A stretch of DNA of 64,000 nt from JACDBZ01 sp038233215 (GTDB taxonomy: Bacteria; Chloroflexota; Limnocylindria; QHBO01): contig JBBSML010000013.1 of assembly GCA_038233215.1 (NCBI GenBank), forward strand, positions 1 to 64,000, given 5' to 3'. Both the position numbers and the translations under genes were made by a program. Positions 39,342-47,276 of this stretch are shown here, piece after piece; position 1 is the first letter of the stretch; every line of letters starts with the position of its first letter. A model generated the notes under the pieces. That model was not told the origin of the DNA. It saw only the letters and a list, made by a program, of their open reading frames with translations, and did not search any database.

Positions 39342-39703
39342 CTTCCATCGGCGTCGTGCGTTTCGCGACCGGTCAGGGCGGGGTTGAAGACGCAGACCAG
39401 TCGCAGGGGCGAGATCACGCGGATCGAGTGACGATCGTGTTTCGGCGCATAAACCGATCCTGGCCCGATGCGGTGCACGGTACCGGTGTCGCGCTCGGTG
39501 ATCTCCGCCTCGCCCTTGATGCAGTAGCAGGCCTCGTTGTGATGCTTGTACCAGAGGTCCATCTTCGCGCCGGCGTCGACGGTCGTCTCCGAAAGCGAGA
39601 AGCCGAGACCGTCGTCGCGCACCAATAGTCGTTGCGCGCGCCATCCCTCCCCGCGCACATCGAGCTCGGTGCCGTTGATCTCTTCCAGGGTGCGAACGAT
39701 CAT
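39320..39703 (-). CDS. ectC: L-ectoine synthase
   Basis: A 127-residue cupin that matches ectoine synthase along its full length. It opens with MIVRTLEEINGTELDV, has WYKHHNEACYCIKGEAEI in the first cupin motif and ends with VCVFNPALTGRETHD. The residues that bind catalytic iron in characterised EctC (Glu57, Tyr85, His93) are present as Glu57, Tyr85 and His92. EctC closes N-acetyl-diaminobutyrate into ectoine, a compatible solute. Neither ectA nor ectB is nearby, so this is an orphan. AAGGAGGT lies 6 nt before the ATG. Confidence 0.9.
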   Translation of the reverse strand: MIVRTLEEINGTELDVRGEGWRAQRLLVRDDGLGFSLSETTVDAGAKMDLWYKHHNEACYCIKGEAEITERDTGTVHRIGPGSVYAPKHDRHSIRVISPLRLVCVFNPALTGRETHDADGSYLPADD

Positions 39704-39831
39704 GTGCCACCTCCTTGTTCCGGGGACGTTGCCCTGTTCCGCTGACTTCGATCTTAGGCGTCTGCGGCGAGTGCCAACCAGGTTGGCGTTGTGACCGATG
39801 AGTGACGGACGCGTTCCGAACCACCCGCGGC

Positions 39832-39837
39832 TATCAT
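39832..39837 (+). promoter_or_regulatory. -10-like hexamer TATCAT before the cysteine desulfurase gene
   Basis: It lies 7 nt before the ATG, implying a leaderless mRNA. No clear -35 box is seen. The gap to divergent ectC also carries the ectC ribosome-binding site and a weak TTGGCA/TAAGAT pair reading left with a 15-nt spacer. Confidence 0.42.
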
Positions 39838-39844
39838 CCAACGC

Positions 39845-41011
39845 ATGGCCGTCTACCTGGATCACGCCGCGACATCGCCCCTCCGTCGCGAGGTGCTGGA
39901 GGCGATGCTCCCATATCTGACGCAGCACGGCGGCAACGCGTCGAGCCTGCATGCGTCGGGTCGCCGCGCGCGGCAGGGGATCGACGAAGCGCGCGAGATC
40001 ATCGCGCAGGGGATCGGCGCGCAGCCTCGTGAGATCGTTTTCACCGCCGGCGGCACTGAGGCCGACAACTTGGCCGTCAAGGGAGTCGGGTGGGCGGCGA
40101 CCTCGAGGGGGCGCCATGTGATCACGACCGCTGTCGAGCACAAGGCGGTCCTCAACGCCACCGCCATCCTGGAGCGCAGCGGCTTCGAGGTGACGATTCT
40201 GCCTGTTGACGCGGACGGCCGCGTGGACCCGATCGACGTCGCCGCGGCCATGACCGGGCGCACGACGCTGGTGAGCGTGATGGCCGCCAACAACGAGGTC
40301 GGGACCATTCAGCCGATTGCAGCCATCGGCGAGATCGTGCGTGGCCACGGGGCGAAGTTCCACGTCGATGCGGTCCAGTTCGCCGCCCACGCGTCCATCG
40401 ATGTCGATGCCTGGCAGGCTGACCTTGTCAGCCTATCGGCGCACAAGCTTGGGGGGCCGCAGGGCGTCGGGGCGCTGTTTGTCCGGCGTGGCACCCAGAT
40501 GCTTCCGCAGATCCAGGGAGGGTCGCAGGAACGACAGCGCCGTGCCGGGACGGAGAACGTCGCGGGCATTGTCGGCTTCGGAGCGGCAATTCGGCGGCTT
40601 GCCTCGGATGCCGGTGAGCCCGATCGGCTGCGCGCATTGAGCGGGCGTCTGCTTCAGGGCCTGCTTGCGCTCGATGGGGTGACGCTGACCGGCCATCCGG
40701 AGAATCGTCTGCCGAATAACGTGAGCGTCGTGATTGACGGCGTGGAAGGTGGCGACCTCGTTGCGGCGCTCGACCTCGAGGGTATCGAGACATCGACCGG
40801 AAGCGCCTGCACGTCCGGCAATACCGAACCCAGCCATGTCCTGCTGGCGATGGGCATCGATCCACATCTCGCGCATGGCTCGTTGCGCATGACGCTCGGT
40901 GCGGAAACCTCCGATGCCGATATTGACGCCACGCTGGAGGCCCTGCACGCCGTCCTGCCGCGTCTGCGAGGCATCTGGGGTGTTCGGCCAAAGGTGACCG
41001 TGCCCGCATGA
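39845..41011 (+). CDS. Cysteine desulfurase (NifS/IscS family)
   Basis: A 388-residue PLP enzyme that takes sulfur from cysteine. It begins MAVYLDHAATSPLR. TAGGTEADNLAVKG near residue 62 contacts the cofactor, the Schiff-base lysine is in SLSAHKLGGPQGVG near 202 and the persulfide-forming cysteine lies in the long loop TGSACTSGNTEPSHV near 322 (group I type). It overlaps mnmA by ATGA. This suggests that it supplies sulfur for tRNA 2-thiouridine as well as possibly Fe-S clusters. It is the only such enzyme in the window. Confidence 0.94.
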   Translation: MAVYLDHAATSPLRREVLEAMLPYLTQHGGNASSLHASGRRARQGIDEAREIIAQGIGAQPREIVFTAGGTEADNLAVKGVGWAATSRGRHVITTAVEHKAVLNATAILERSGFEVTILPVDADGRVDPIDVAAAMTGRTTLVSVMAANNEVGTIQPIAAIGEIVRGHGAKFHVDAVQFAAHASIDVDAWQADLVSLSAHKLGGPQGVGALFVRRGTQMLPQIQGGSQERQRRAGTENVAGIVGFGAAIRRLASDAGEPDRLRALSGRLLQGLLALDGVTLTGHPENRLPNNVSVVIDGVEGGDLVAALDLEGIETSTGSACTSGNTEPSHVLLAMGIDPHLAHGSLRMTLGAETSDADIDATLEALHAVLPRLRGIWGVRPKVTVPA

Positions 41012-42093
41012 GCCGGATCGTGGCCGCCATGAGCGGTGGCGTGGATTCGTCCGTTGCTGCCGCTCTGCTGGCGCGCGAACGCGGAGACGACGAAGTGATC
41101 GGCGTCTGGATGCGCACCCACGGCGACATGCCGGAGGGCTACGAACAGTCGCGCTCGTGCTGCTCTCCGGACGCCGCGGATGATGCCCGCCGCGTGGCGC
41201 AGCTGATCGACATCCCGTTCTTCACGCTCAACGTGGAGAAGGAGTTCGGGGCGCGCGTGATCGACGCGTTCGTCGACTCCTACCTCGAGGGCTCGACGCC
41301 CAACCCTTGCCAGGCGTGCAACCAGTACATCAAGTTCGACGAGCTGCTTCGGCGTGGCCTGGCCGCCTATGGGGCCGATGCCGTCGCCACCGGCCACTAC
41401 GCCCGGCTCGAGTATCGCGATGGTCGCTGGCGCCTCATGCGCGCCGCCGATGCGGACAAGGATCAGACGTATTTCCTGTGGGTGCTCGACCAGGAGCAGC
41501 TGTCGCGCACGCAGTTTCCGCTGGGTGATCTCACGAAGCCACAGGTGCGCGCCATCGCCGCGGACCTGGCGCTGCCAACAGCGCAGAAGCCGGAAAGCCA
41601 GGAGATTTGCTTCGTGCCGCTGGGCGACTACCGAACGCTCCTCGAAGAGCGGCGCGGGTACGCCGGCGACCCCGGTCCCATCATCGACGCCGATGGCACC
41701 CGCGTCGGCACCCATACCGGGTACGCGCACTACACGGTCGGCCAACGTCACGGGTTGGGCGTCGCGCTCGGCGAGGCGGTCTACGTGCGCGAGGTGCAGC
41801 CTGCCACGAACACGGTGGTGATCGGCCGCCGCGCGGAAGTCGCGCAGCGCACCTTCACCGTCGACGGCGCGCGCTTCACTGCGGGGGAAGCTCCGAGGGA
41901 GCGCTTCAACGCATCGGTCCGGATTCGGCATCGGGCTCTCGACGTACCGGCCGAGATCACGATGGTCGGCGGGGATCGGTTCCTGGTTGAAACCGCCGAG
42001 CCGGTCTGGGCACCGGCACCCGGCCAGGGCGCCGTCCTGTACGACGGCGCGGAGTGCCTGGGTGGGGGTCGCATCGTTCGTTCTGACGGTTAG
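41008..42093 (+). CDS. mnmA: tRNA-specific 2-thiouridylase MnmA
   Basis: A 361-residue enzyme that thiolates U34 of Glu, Gln and Lys tRNAs. The PP-loop AAMSGGVDSSVAAALL is near residue 5. The two catalytic cysteines are in NPCQACNQYIKFDELL near residue 100 and SQEICFVP near 200. The C-terminal domain has TGYAHYTVGQRHGLG near 240. It is coupled to the cysteine desulfurase upstream, which is the sulfur donor in the known pathway. A small membrane protein gene follows after 8 nt. Confidence 0.95.
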   Translation: MSRIVAAMSGGVDSSVAAALLARERGDDEVIGVWMRTHGDMPEGYEQSRSCCSPDAADDARRVAQLIDIPFFTLNVEKEFGARVIDAFVDSYLEGSTPNPCQACNQYIKFDELLRRGLAAYGADAVATGHYARLEYRDGRWRLMRAADADKDQTYFLWVLDQEQLSRTQFPLGDLTKPQVRAIAADLALPTAQKPESQEICFVPLGDYRTLLEERRGYAGDPGPIIDADGTRVGTHTGYAHYTVGQRHGLGVALGEAVYVREVQPATNTVVIGRRAEVAQRTFTVDGARFTAGEAPRERFNASVRIRHRALDVPAEITMVGGDRFLVETAEPVWAPAPGQGAVLYDGAECLGGGRIVRSDG

Positions 42094-42101
42094 GGCCATA
42101 C

Positions 42102-42380
42102 GTGCCGATGCCACCCTGGCTGATCTGGTTTCCCCTCCTGGCGCTCATCAACCTCCTGGTCTTCATCGCCGTGCGCGGGCGCTGGGGGAAGAGTGTCCTG
42201 GCGCTGGCCGTCGCGTCCTTGATCGGAGTCGCCATCGGTGACCAGGTTGCCGGGGCAACCCGTCTCGAGGTCATGCGCATTGGTGACATGCATGTCGTGG
42301 CCGCCTCGGTTGGTGCCCAGGTGCTGATGCTCGCCCTGTCCCTGCTCAGCGCGCTCGGCCCGATTCGGCTCGAGGAGTAA
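42102..42380 (+). CDS. Small membrane protein
   Basis: A 92-residue hydrophobic protein with about three helices: PPWLIWFPLLALINLLVFIA at the start, a middle one (SVLALAVASLIGVAIGD) and a last one (GAQVLMLALSLLSALG). A charged RLEVMRIGDMH loop sits between the second and third. No family is recognised. The GTG start lies 8 nt after mnmA, so it is likely co-transcribed. An ATG two codons later is equally possible. Confidence 0.62.
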   Translation: MPMPPWLIWFPLLALINLLVFIAVRGRWGKSVLALAVASLIGVAIGDQVAGATRLEVMRIGDMHVVAASVGAQVLMLALSLLSALGPIRLEE

Positions 42381-42400
42381 ACGAGGCCAGAAAACCACCG

Positions 42401-42620
42401 AAATTTCAGTGCTGAGCCGGCATGAGAGGCGCACTGGCGCAGGGCTCACTCACGACCCGCAACGAAATATCGGCGGATTCCCGCGCGGCTGGCCTCCCGG
42501 GCCGTAATCGACTGAAATATCGTCGCTGCGCGTGCGCTGGGCTGCGCGCCGAGCCCCCTCACGCCATCAGAGCACCAAAATATCGGCCAGATCCCGCGCG
42601 GTTGGCGGGGGACCAGTGGT
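42401..42620. repeat. Array of AT-rich AAATWTC boxes in a 263-bp gap
   Basis: CGAAATTTCAG (42399), CGAAATATCGG (42463), TGAAATATCGT (42513) and CAAAATATCGG (42576) recur with spacings of 64, 50 and 63 bp. The second and fourth extend to about 30 bp of similarity, sharing AAATATCGG, a short variable stretch, then TCCCGCGCGG and TTGGC or CTGGC. They stand out in very GC-rich DNA. They could be operators, iterons or repeats of a structured RNA. No gene is seen here. Confidence 0.55.
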
Positions 42621-42631
42621 CGCGGCCAGTG

Positions 42632-42637
42632 TAGAGT
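42632..42637 (+). promoter_or_regulatory. -10-like hexamer TAGAGT before the DUF948-like gene
   Basis: It lies 6 nt before the ATG, the leaderless layout. It stands just downstream of the AAATATC boxes, which could therefore regulate this promoter. Confidence 0.4.
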
Positions 42638-42643
42638 CGCGCG

Positions 42644-43015
42644 ATGGAGCTCGCCCTGGCCATCTTCAACATCGGCGCCGGGCTCGGCGTGCTGGCGGCT
42701 GGCGGTGCCCTGGTCTACCTGGCCTGGCAGACGACCCCGCTCATCAAGGAGTCGCGCGCGCTTGCGATGGATCTTCGACGCCTGACGCGCGCGACCGACA
42801 CCGAGCTGCGGCCGATCCTCGGCCACGCCCGGGAGCTGACCAGCAATGTCGAGGTGCTGAGCGAGGACGTTGCCGTCAAGCTCGACCGCCTGAACGATCT
42901 CATGAACTCGCTCCAGCACAGCCTCGAAACCGTTCAGATCACCGCAGGGCCGCGACGGTCCGAGGCGCGATCGGTAGAATCACTGGAAACACGAGAGGAT
43001 CCATCTCACTCATGA
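42644..43015 (+). CDS. DUF948-like membrane-anchored protein
   Basis: A 123-residue protein with an N-terminal membrane helix (LALAIFNIGAGLGVLAAGGALVYLAW) followed by a long amphipathic helix (LALAMDLRRLT-like region, then EVLSEDVAVKLDRLNDLMNSL). This is the pattern of DUF948 proteins of Gram-positive bacteria, which are anchored in the membrane and often paired with YtxH-type stress proteins. Indeed a YtxH-like gene follows with an ATGA overlap. The biochemical role is not known. Confidence 0.72.
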   Translation: MELALAIFNIGAGLGVLAAGGALVYLAWQTTPLIKESRALAMDLRRLTRATDTELRPILGHARELTSNVEVLSEDVAVKLDRLNDLMNSLQHSLETVQITAGPRRSEARSVESLETREDPSHS

Positions 43016-43269
43016 AGGACTCCGGATTCGGCAGCTTTTTGGCAGGCGCCGTGATCGGCGGGCTCATCGGCGCGGCGCTGGGCCTCATCCTGGCCCCGCA
43101 GACGGGCGAGGAATTCCGGGAGCATGTCAACGACTTTGTCGAGAACAAGCGGGCCGAGATCGTTGATGCGGTGACCGAGGGTCGCGAGGCGGCAGAGCAG
43201 GCACGAGCCGACATGGTCACCGACTTCGACGCGCATGCAGACGCCCAGGCCGAGGGTGCCACCTCCTGA
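43012..43269 (+). CDS. YtxH-like general stress protein
   Basis: An 85-residue protein. A glycine-rich hydrophobic helix (GSFLAGAVIGGLIGAALGLI) leads into LAPQTGEEFRE and a long charged helix. This is the YtxH pattern (GxxxGxxxGxxxAPxxG). YtxH proteins are induced by stress in Bacillus and their function is unresolved. It is coupled to the DUF948-like gene by ATGA, as in other genomes. It has its own GAGAGGAT site about 12 nt upstream. Confidence 0.78.
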   Translation: MKDSGFGSFLAGAVIGGLIGAALGLILAPQTGEEFREHVNDFVENKRAEIVDAVTEGREAAEQARADMVTDFDAHADAQAEGATS

Positions 43270-43304
43270 CGTCGACCTGACCACAACGAGCGCAGATCAC
43301 GCAC

Positions 43305-43334
43305 ACGAGGAGCCGGTGGGTCGCCGGCTCTCGT
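43305..43334 (+). terminator. Hairpin between the YtxH-like gene and alaS
   Basis: GAGCCGG and CCGGCTC form a 7-bp stem with a 7-nt loop, extended by ACGA and TCGT after a one-base bulge. No T-run follows. It ends about 20 nt before the alaS start. Confidence 0.45.
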
Positions 43335-43354
43335 CGTGAACGAAGGATGAACCG

Positions 43355-45979
43355 ATGCAGCCGATGAGCGCGGCCGAGATCCGCGAGGCGTTTCAGCGCT
43401 TCTTCGAGGAGCGTGCCCACACGCGCGTGCCATCGGCGCCGATCCTGGCTCGCGATGACCCGACGCTGCTGTTCGTCAACTCCGGCATGGCGCCCTTCAA
43501 GCGCGTCCTCACCGGCGAGGAAAAACGTCCGTACGTGCGTGCCGTCGACTCGCAGCTCTGCCTGCGGGTGGCGGGCAAGCACAATGACTTCGAGGAGGTC
43601 GGCCGCACGCCGCGCCACCAGACGCTGTTCGAGATGCTCGGCAACTGGAGCTTCGGCGATTACTTCAAGCGGGAGGCCATCCATTGGGCCTGGGAGTTCC
43701 TGACGACGGAGATGGGCCTGGATCCGGCGCGGATTGCGGCCACGGTCTACACCGATGACGACGTTGCCCATCAGGTCTGGTCCGAGGAGATCGGTTTACC
43801 GGCCGAACGATTGGTTCGGTGGGGAAATGTCGCGGCGGGCGACGAGAAGAATTTCTGGCGCATGGGCGACACCGGGCCATGCGGTCCCTGCAGCGAGCTT
43901 CATTACGACCGTGGAGCGCACCTTTCGGAGGGGCCGGATTGCGTTCCGGACCATTCCGAGCATTGTCCGCGCTGGCTCGAGATCTGGAATCTCGTGTTCA
44001 TGGAGTACGACCGCTCCGCCGACGGCACGCTGACGCCGCTGCCGTTCAAGAGCGTGGACACCGGGCTCGGCCTCGAGCGGCTGACGTCGGTCATGCAGGG
44101 GGTCGATTCGAATTACCGGACCGACCTGTTCGTGCCGATCATCGAGCGCCTGGCGGAGTTCATCGGCCACGACCCCGAGATCGTGGAGAGCGATCGGTTC
44201 AGCTACCAGGTGGTGGCCGATCACTCGCGCGCGATGACCTTCCTGCTGGCCGAGGGCGTCAGGCCCTCGAACGAGGGACCCGGCTATGTGCTGCGGCGGA
44301 TCATACGCCGCGCGGTGCGCCACGGGCGTCTCCTGGGGATCTCGGATCCGTTCTTGCGCGAGACGAGCGCGGTGGTGATCGACCTCATGGGCGAGGCATA
44401 TCCGCATCTCGTCGAACAGCGCGATGCCGTGCACGGCGCCATCGAGGCGGAGGAAGGCAAGTTCGCCCGAACCCTCGAAGCGGGCAGCGCGCGCCTGGAA
44501 GAGCTGGCCGTCGCGGGCGGCATGATCAGCGGCGCCGACGCGTTCCGCCTGCATGACACCTTCGGATTCCCGATCGATCTGACCATCGAGATGGCGGCGG
44601 AGCGCGGGGTGAGCGTCGATCGGGCCGGATTCGACGCAGCAATGACCGAGCAGCGGGAGCGGTCGCGCGGCGAGAAACGCGGCGGCCTGAAGCTGGATCC
44701 CGAGGTCGCCGCGCTCCGCAGCGAATTCATCGGCTATCCGAACGAGACGAGCGCGGATGAGCTTCGCGTCCTGGCCGTCGTGCCGGGCAATCCAACGGCC
44801 ATCATTCTCGATCGCACGCCCTTCTACGCGGAGGGCGGGGGACAGATCGGGGATCGAGGCGAGCTGATCGGCGCGAACGGGCGTCTGCGTGTCGATGACA
44901 CGCAGCGCTCAGGTGACGCGATCGCGCACCTCGGCGAGCTGTCCGGCGAGATTGCGGTTGGCGATGTCCTGCAAGCCGAGGTGGACCATGTTCGTCGATG
45001 GGCTGCGGCTCGGAACCATACCGGGACGCATCTGCTGCATCGGGCGCTCCGTGACATCCTCGGCGAGCAGGCCAAACAGGCCGGATCGTGGGTCGGGCCG
45101 GACGGGCTGCGGTTCGACTTTCCCGCCCAGGCGGCGACGCCACGCCAGGCACTGCGCGAGATCGAGGGGCTGGTCAATGCACAGGTGCGTCGCGATGCTC
45201 CGGTGCATCCGGAATGGATGAAGATGGAGGACGCGCAGGCGCTCGGCGCCGATATGTTCTTCGGCGAGAAGTACCTGCCGGAGTCGGTGCGCGTCGTCCA
45301 GGTGGACGGCTACAGCAAGGAGCTGTGCGGCGGGACGCACGTGGCGGCCACCGGTCAGATCGGGCAGCTGCTCATCACCGGCGAATCCAGCATCGGGGCC
45401 GGGCTGCGACGCATCGAGGCCGTGACTGGCGAGGCGGCCGCCGAGCTGGTTGGGACCCGGCTGGAGGCCCTGCGCACCGTCGCCCAGCTGCTCGGCGAGC
45501 GCGAGGAGAATGTCCCGCAGCGCGTCGAGGCGCTCCTCGCACGACTCCGCGACGCGGATAAGGCGGCAAAGGCCCCGCGAGCTGCGGCCGCTCGTCTCGA
45601 CGCAGTCGCGATCCTTCAGGGCGCGCAGGACGCTGGAAGGGCGAAGGTCATCATCGAGGCCATCCCCGACGCCGATGCCAATGCGCTGCGCGGTCTCGCC
45701 GACGATCTGCGCGGCATGATCGGGCGCTTCGTCCTCGTCGCCGCGGGAGCCGCAGACGGCAAGCCATCGATCCTCGTCGCCGCCAGTCGCGATCTTGCCG
45801 CGGAGGGTTTCGATGCCGGGGCCGTGGTGCGCGAGGCGGCGCCGATCATCGGCGGAGGCGGCGGCGGTCGAGCGGATCTCGCCCAGGCCGGTGGACGGGA
45901 CGCCGCGCGCCTTGAAGACGCCCTGCGGGAGGCCGGGCGCCTCGCGCTCGAGGCTCTTAAGCGGATCGAGACGGCCTGA
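43355..45979 (+). CDS. alaS: Alanyl-tRNA synthetase
   Basis: An 874-residue class II synthetase. The catalytic core has FVNSGMAPFK, GKHNDFEEVGRTPRHQTLFE near residue 70 and DTGPCGPCSE near 170. The editing domain has the zinc site RNHTGTHLLHRAL near 555 and CGGTHVAATGQIG near 658. A C-Ala domain ends in GGGGGRADLAQAGGRD, the usual glycine-rich close. It charges tRNA-Ala and removes misacylated serine and glycine. No T-box leader is visible. The following FtsA-like gene starts 19 nt after the stop. Confidence 0.96.
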   Translation: MQPMSAAEIREAFQRFFEERAHTRVPSAPILARDDPTLLFVNSGMAPFKRVLTGEEKRPYVRAVDSQLCLRVAGKHNDFEEVGRTPRHQTLFEMLGNWSFGDYFKREAIHWAWEFLTTEMGLDPARIAATVYTDDDVAHQVWSEEIGLPAERLVRWGNVAAGDEKNFWRMGDTGPCGPCSELHYDRGAHLSEGPDCVPDHSEHCPRWLEIWNLVFMEYDRSADGTLTPLPFKSVDTGLGLERLTSVMQGVDSNYRTDLFVPIIERLAEFIGHDPEIVESDRFSYQVVADHSRAMTFLLAEGVRPSNEGPGYVLRRIIRRAVRHGRLLGISDPFLRETSAVVIDLMGEAYPHLVEQRDAVHGAIEAEEGKFARTLEAGSARLEELAVAGGMISGADAFRLHDTFGFPIDLTIEMAAERGVSVDRAGFDAAMTEQRERSRGEKRGGLKLDPEVAALRSEFIGYPNETSADELRVLAVVPGNPTAIILDRTPFYAEGGGQIGDRGELIGANGRLRVDDTQRSGDAIAHLGELSGEIAVGDVLQAEVDHVRRWAAARNHTGTHLLHRALRDILGEQAKQAGSWVGPDGLRFDFPAQAATPRQALREIEGLVNAQVRRDAPVHPEWMKMEDAQALGADMFFGEKYLPESVRVVQVDGYSKELCGGTHVAATGQIGQLLITGESSIGAGLRRIEAVTGEAAAELVGTRLEALRTVAQLLGEREENVPQRVEALLARLRDADKAAKAPRAAAARLDAVAILQGAQDAGRAKVIIEAIPDADANALRGLADDLRGMIGRFVLVAAGAADGKPSILVAASRDLAAEGFDAGAVVREAAPIIGGGGGGRADLAQAGGRDAARLEDALREAGRLALEALKRIETA

Positions 45980-45998
45980 CACGATCAGGCTGACGGCT

Positions 45999-47276
45999 GT
46001 GCAGCAGCTTCGGGACCGCGTGCGGGTGCTCTTTCGCAGCGCGGCACGACCCGGCGGCAGTCCCGCAATTGCGGCACTCGACATCGGCACCGAGTACGCC
46101 AAGGCGCTGGTCCTGTCCGTGGAGCGCGATGCCGAGGGCCGGCTCGGGGGTATCGTGCGTGGCAGCGGCCGGCAACGGCAAGGCCTGGCTCACATGCAAT
46201 CGGGGACCGTGAGCGACATCGACGCCGTGGTCGCGAATTGTCGTGCCGCCATGGACGAGGCGCGCGCCATGTCCGGACGGCGACCGACGGCCGCGGTGAT
46301 AGGCATTGCCGGCGAACTGGTCAAGGGTGCCACGAGTACGCTGACCATGCGTCGCGACGACCCCCGTGCACCGCTGGGTGAGCCGGAGCTGGAGCGGATC
46401 GTGATGAGAGCTCAGGAAGCGGCGCTCCGGGAGGCGGAAGAGCGGATTCGCTGGGAATCCGGCGTGGACCGGCTGGACGTGCGGCTCGTGCATGCCGCCA
46501 TCGTCGAGATGACGATCGACGGCTATGCGGTGAGCAATCCCATTGGTTTCACCGGCGCGCAGGTCGAGCTGCATCTGTTCAATGCCTTCGCGCCGATGGT
46601 CCACCTGGGCGCGCTCCAATCGGTGGCCAACGCCCTGGAGCTCGAGCTGCTCGGCGTGATTGCCGAGCCGTACGCGGTGGCGACCTGCCTCGATCCCGGC
46701 GAGCTGGGAGATGCGGGCGCGGTGTTCGTCGACATCGGGGGCGGGACGACCGACGTGGCGCTCGTCCGGGGCGGTGGCATCGCCGGCACCAAGATGCTGG
46801 CGCTCGGTGGGCGTGCCTTCACCAAAGGCCTGGCCGAGCGGCTTGGTGTCTCGTTCAGGGAGGCCGAGGCCGTCAAGCTGGCGGTCGGAAGCAGCGGACG
46901 CGCCGACGTGGCCGATGTCCTGCTGGAGGACGCGCGCATCTGGCGCTCGGGGGTCGAGCTCATGATCGGCGACCTTGCCGGTGATGATCTGCTGCCGGGC
47001 CGCATCCTGCTGTGCGGAGGCGGGGCTGATCTCCCCCAGGTGCGCCAGGTTCTCGTGGAAGATGGCTGGTGGAGCCGACTCCCGTTCTCGCGACGACCCA
47101 GGGTGCGGGCGCTGGGTCCGGATGAGGTGATGGGGTTGCGTGACGCGACCGGCGCTCCCGGAACGCGGCAGGACGTCACGCCGATGGCCCTCGCCCACCA
47201 GGCCCTCATCCTCGACGCCGGGGCATCGGCGGTGGACCGTGCCATGCGCGGCGTGGTGCGCGAGATGGCCCTGTGA
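45999..47276 (+). CDS. FtsA/PilM-like actin-fold ATPase
   Basis: A 425-residue protein with actin-like ATPase motifs. Phosphate 1 is IAALDIGTEYAKALVLS near residue 26. A substrate-like region follows with TMRRDDPRAPLGEPELERIV. Phosphate 2 is VFVDIGGGTTDVALVRGG near 243 and the adenosine loop ILLCGGGADLPQVRQVL near 335. This is the FtsA type with an SHS2-like insertion, but divergent from classical FtsA and lacking an obvious FtsZ-binding tail. It may anchor division or envelope machinery. It is coupled by GTGA to a baseplate-J-like membrane protein. The GTG start follows alaS directly. Confidence 0.75.
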   Translation: MQQLRDRVRVLFRSAARPGGSPAIAALDIGTEYAKALVLSVERDAEGRLGGIVRGSGRQRQGLAHMQSGTVSDIDAVVANCRAAMDEARAMSGRRPTAAVIGIAGELVKGATSTLTMRRDDPRAPLGEPELERIVMRAQEAALREAEERIRWESGVDRLDVRLVHAAIVEMTIDGYAVSNPIGFTGAQVELHLFNAFAPMVHLGALQSVANALELELLGVIAEPYAVATCLDPGELGDAGAVFVDIGGGTTDVALVRGGGIAGTKMLALGGRAFTKGLAERLGVSFREAEAVKLAVGSSGRADVADVLLEDARIWRSGVELMIGDLAGDDLLPGRILLCGGGADLPQVRQVLVEDGWWSRLPFSRRPRVRALGPDEVMGLRDATGAPGTRQDVTPMALAHQALILDAGASAVDRAMRGVVREMAL

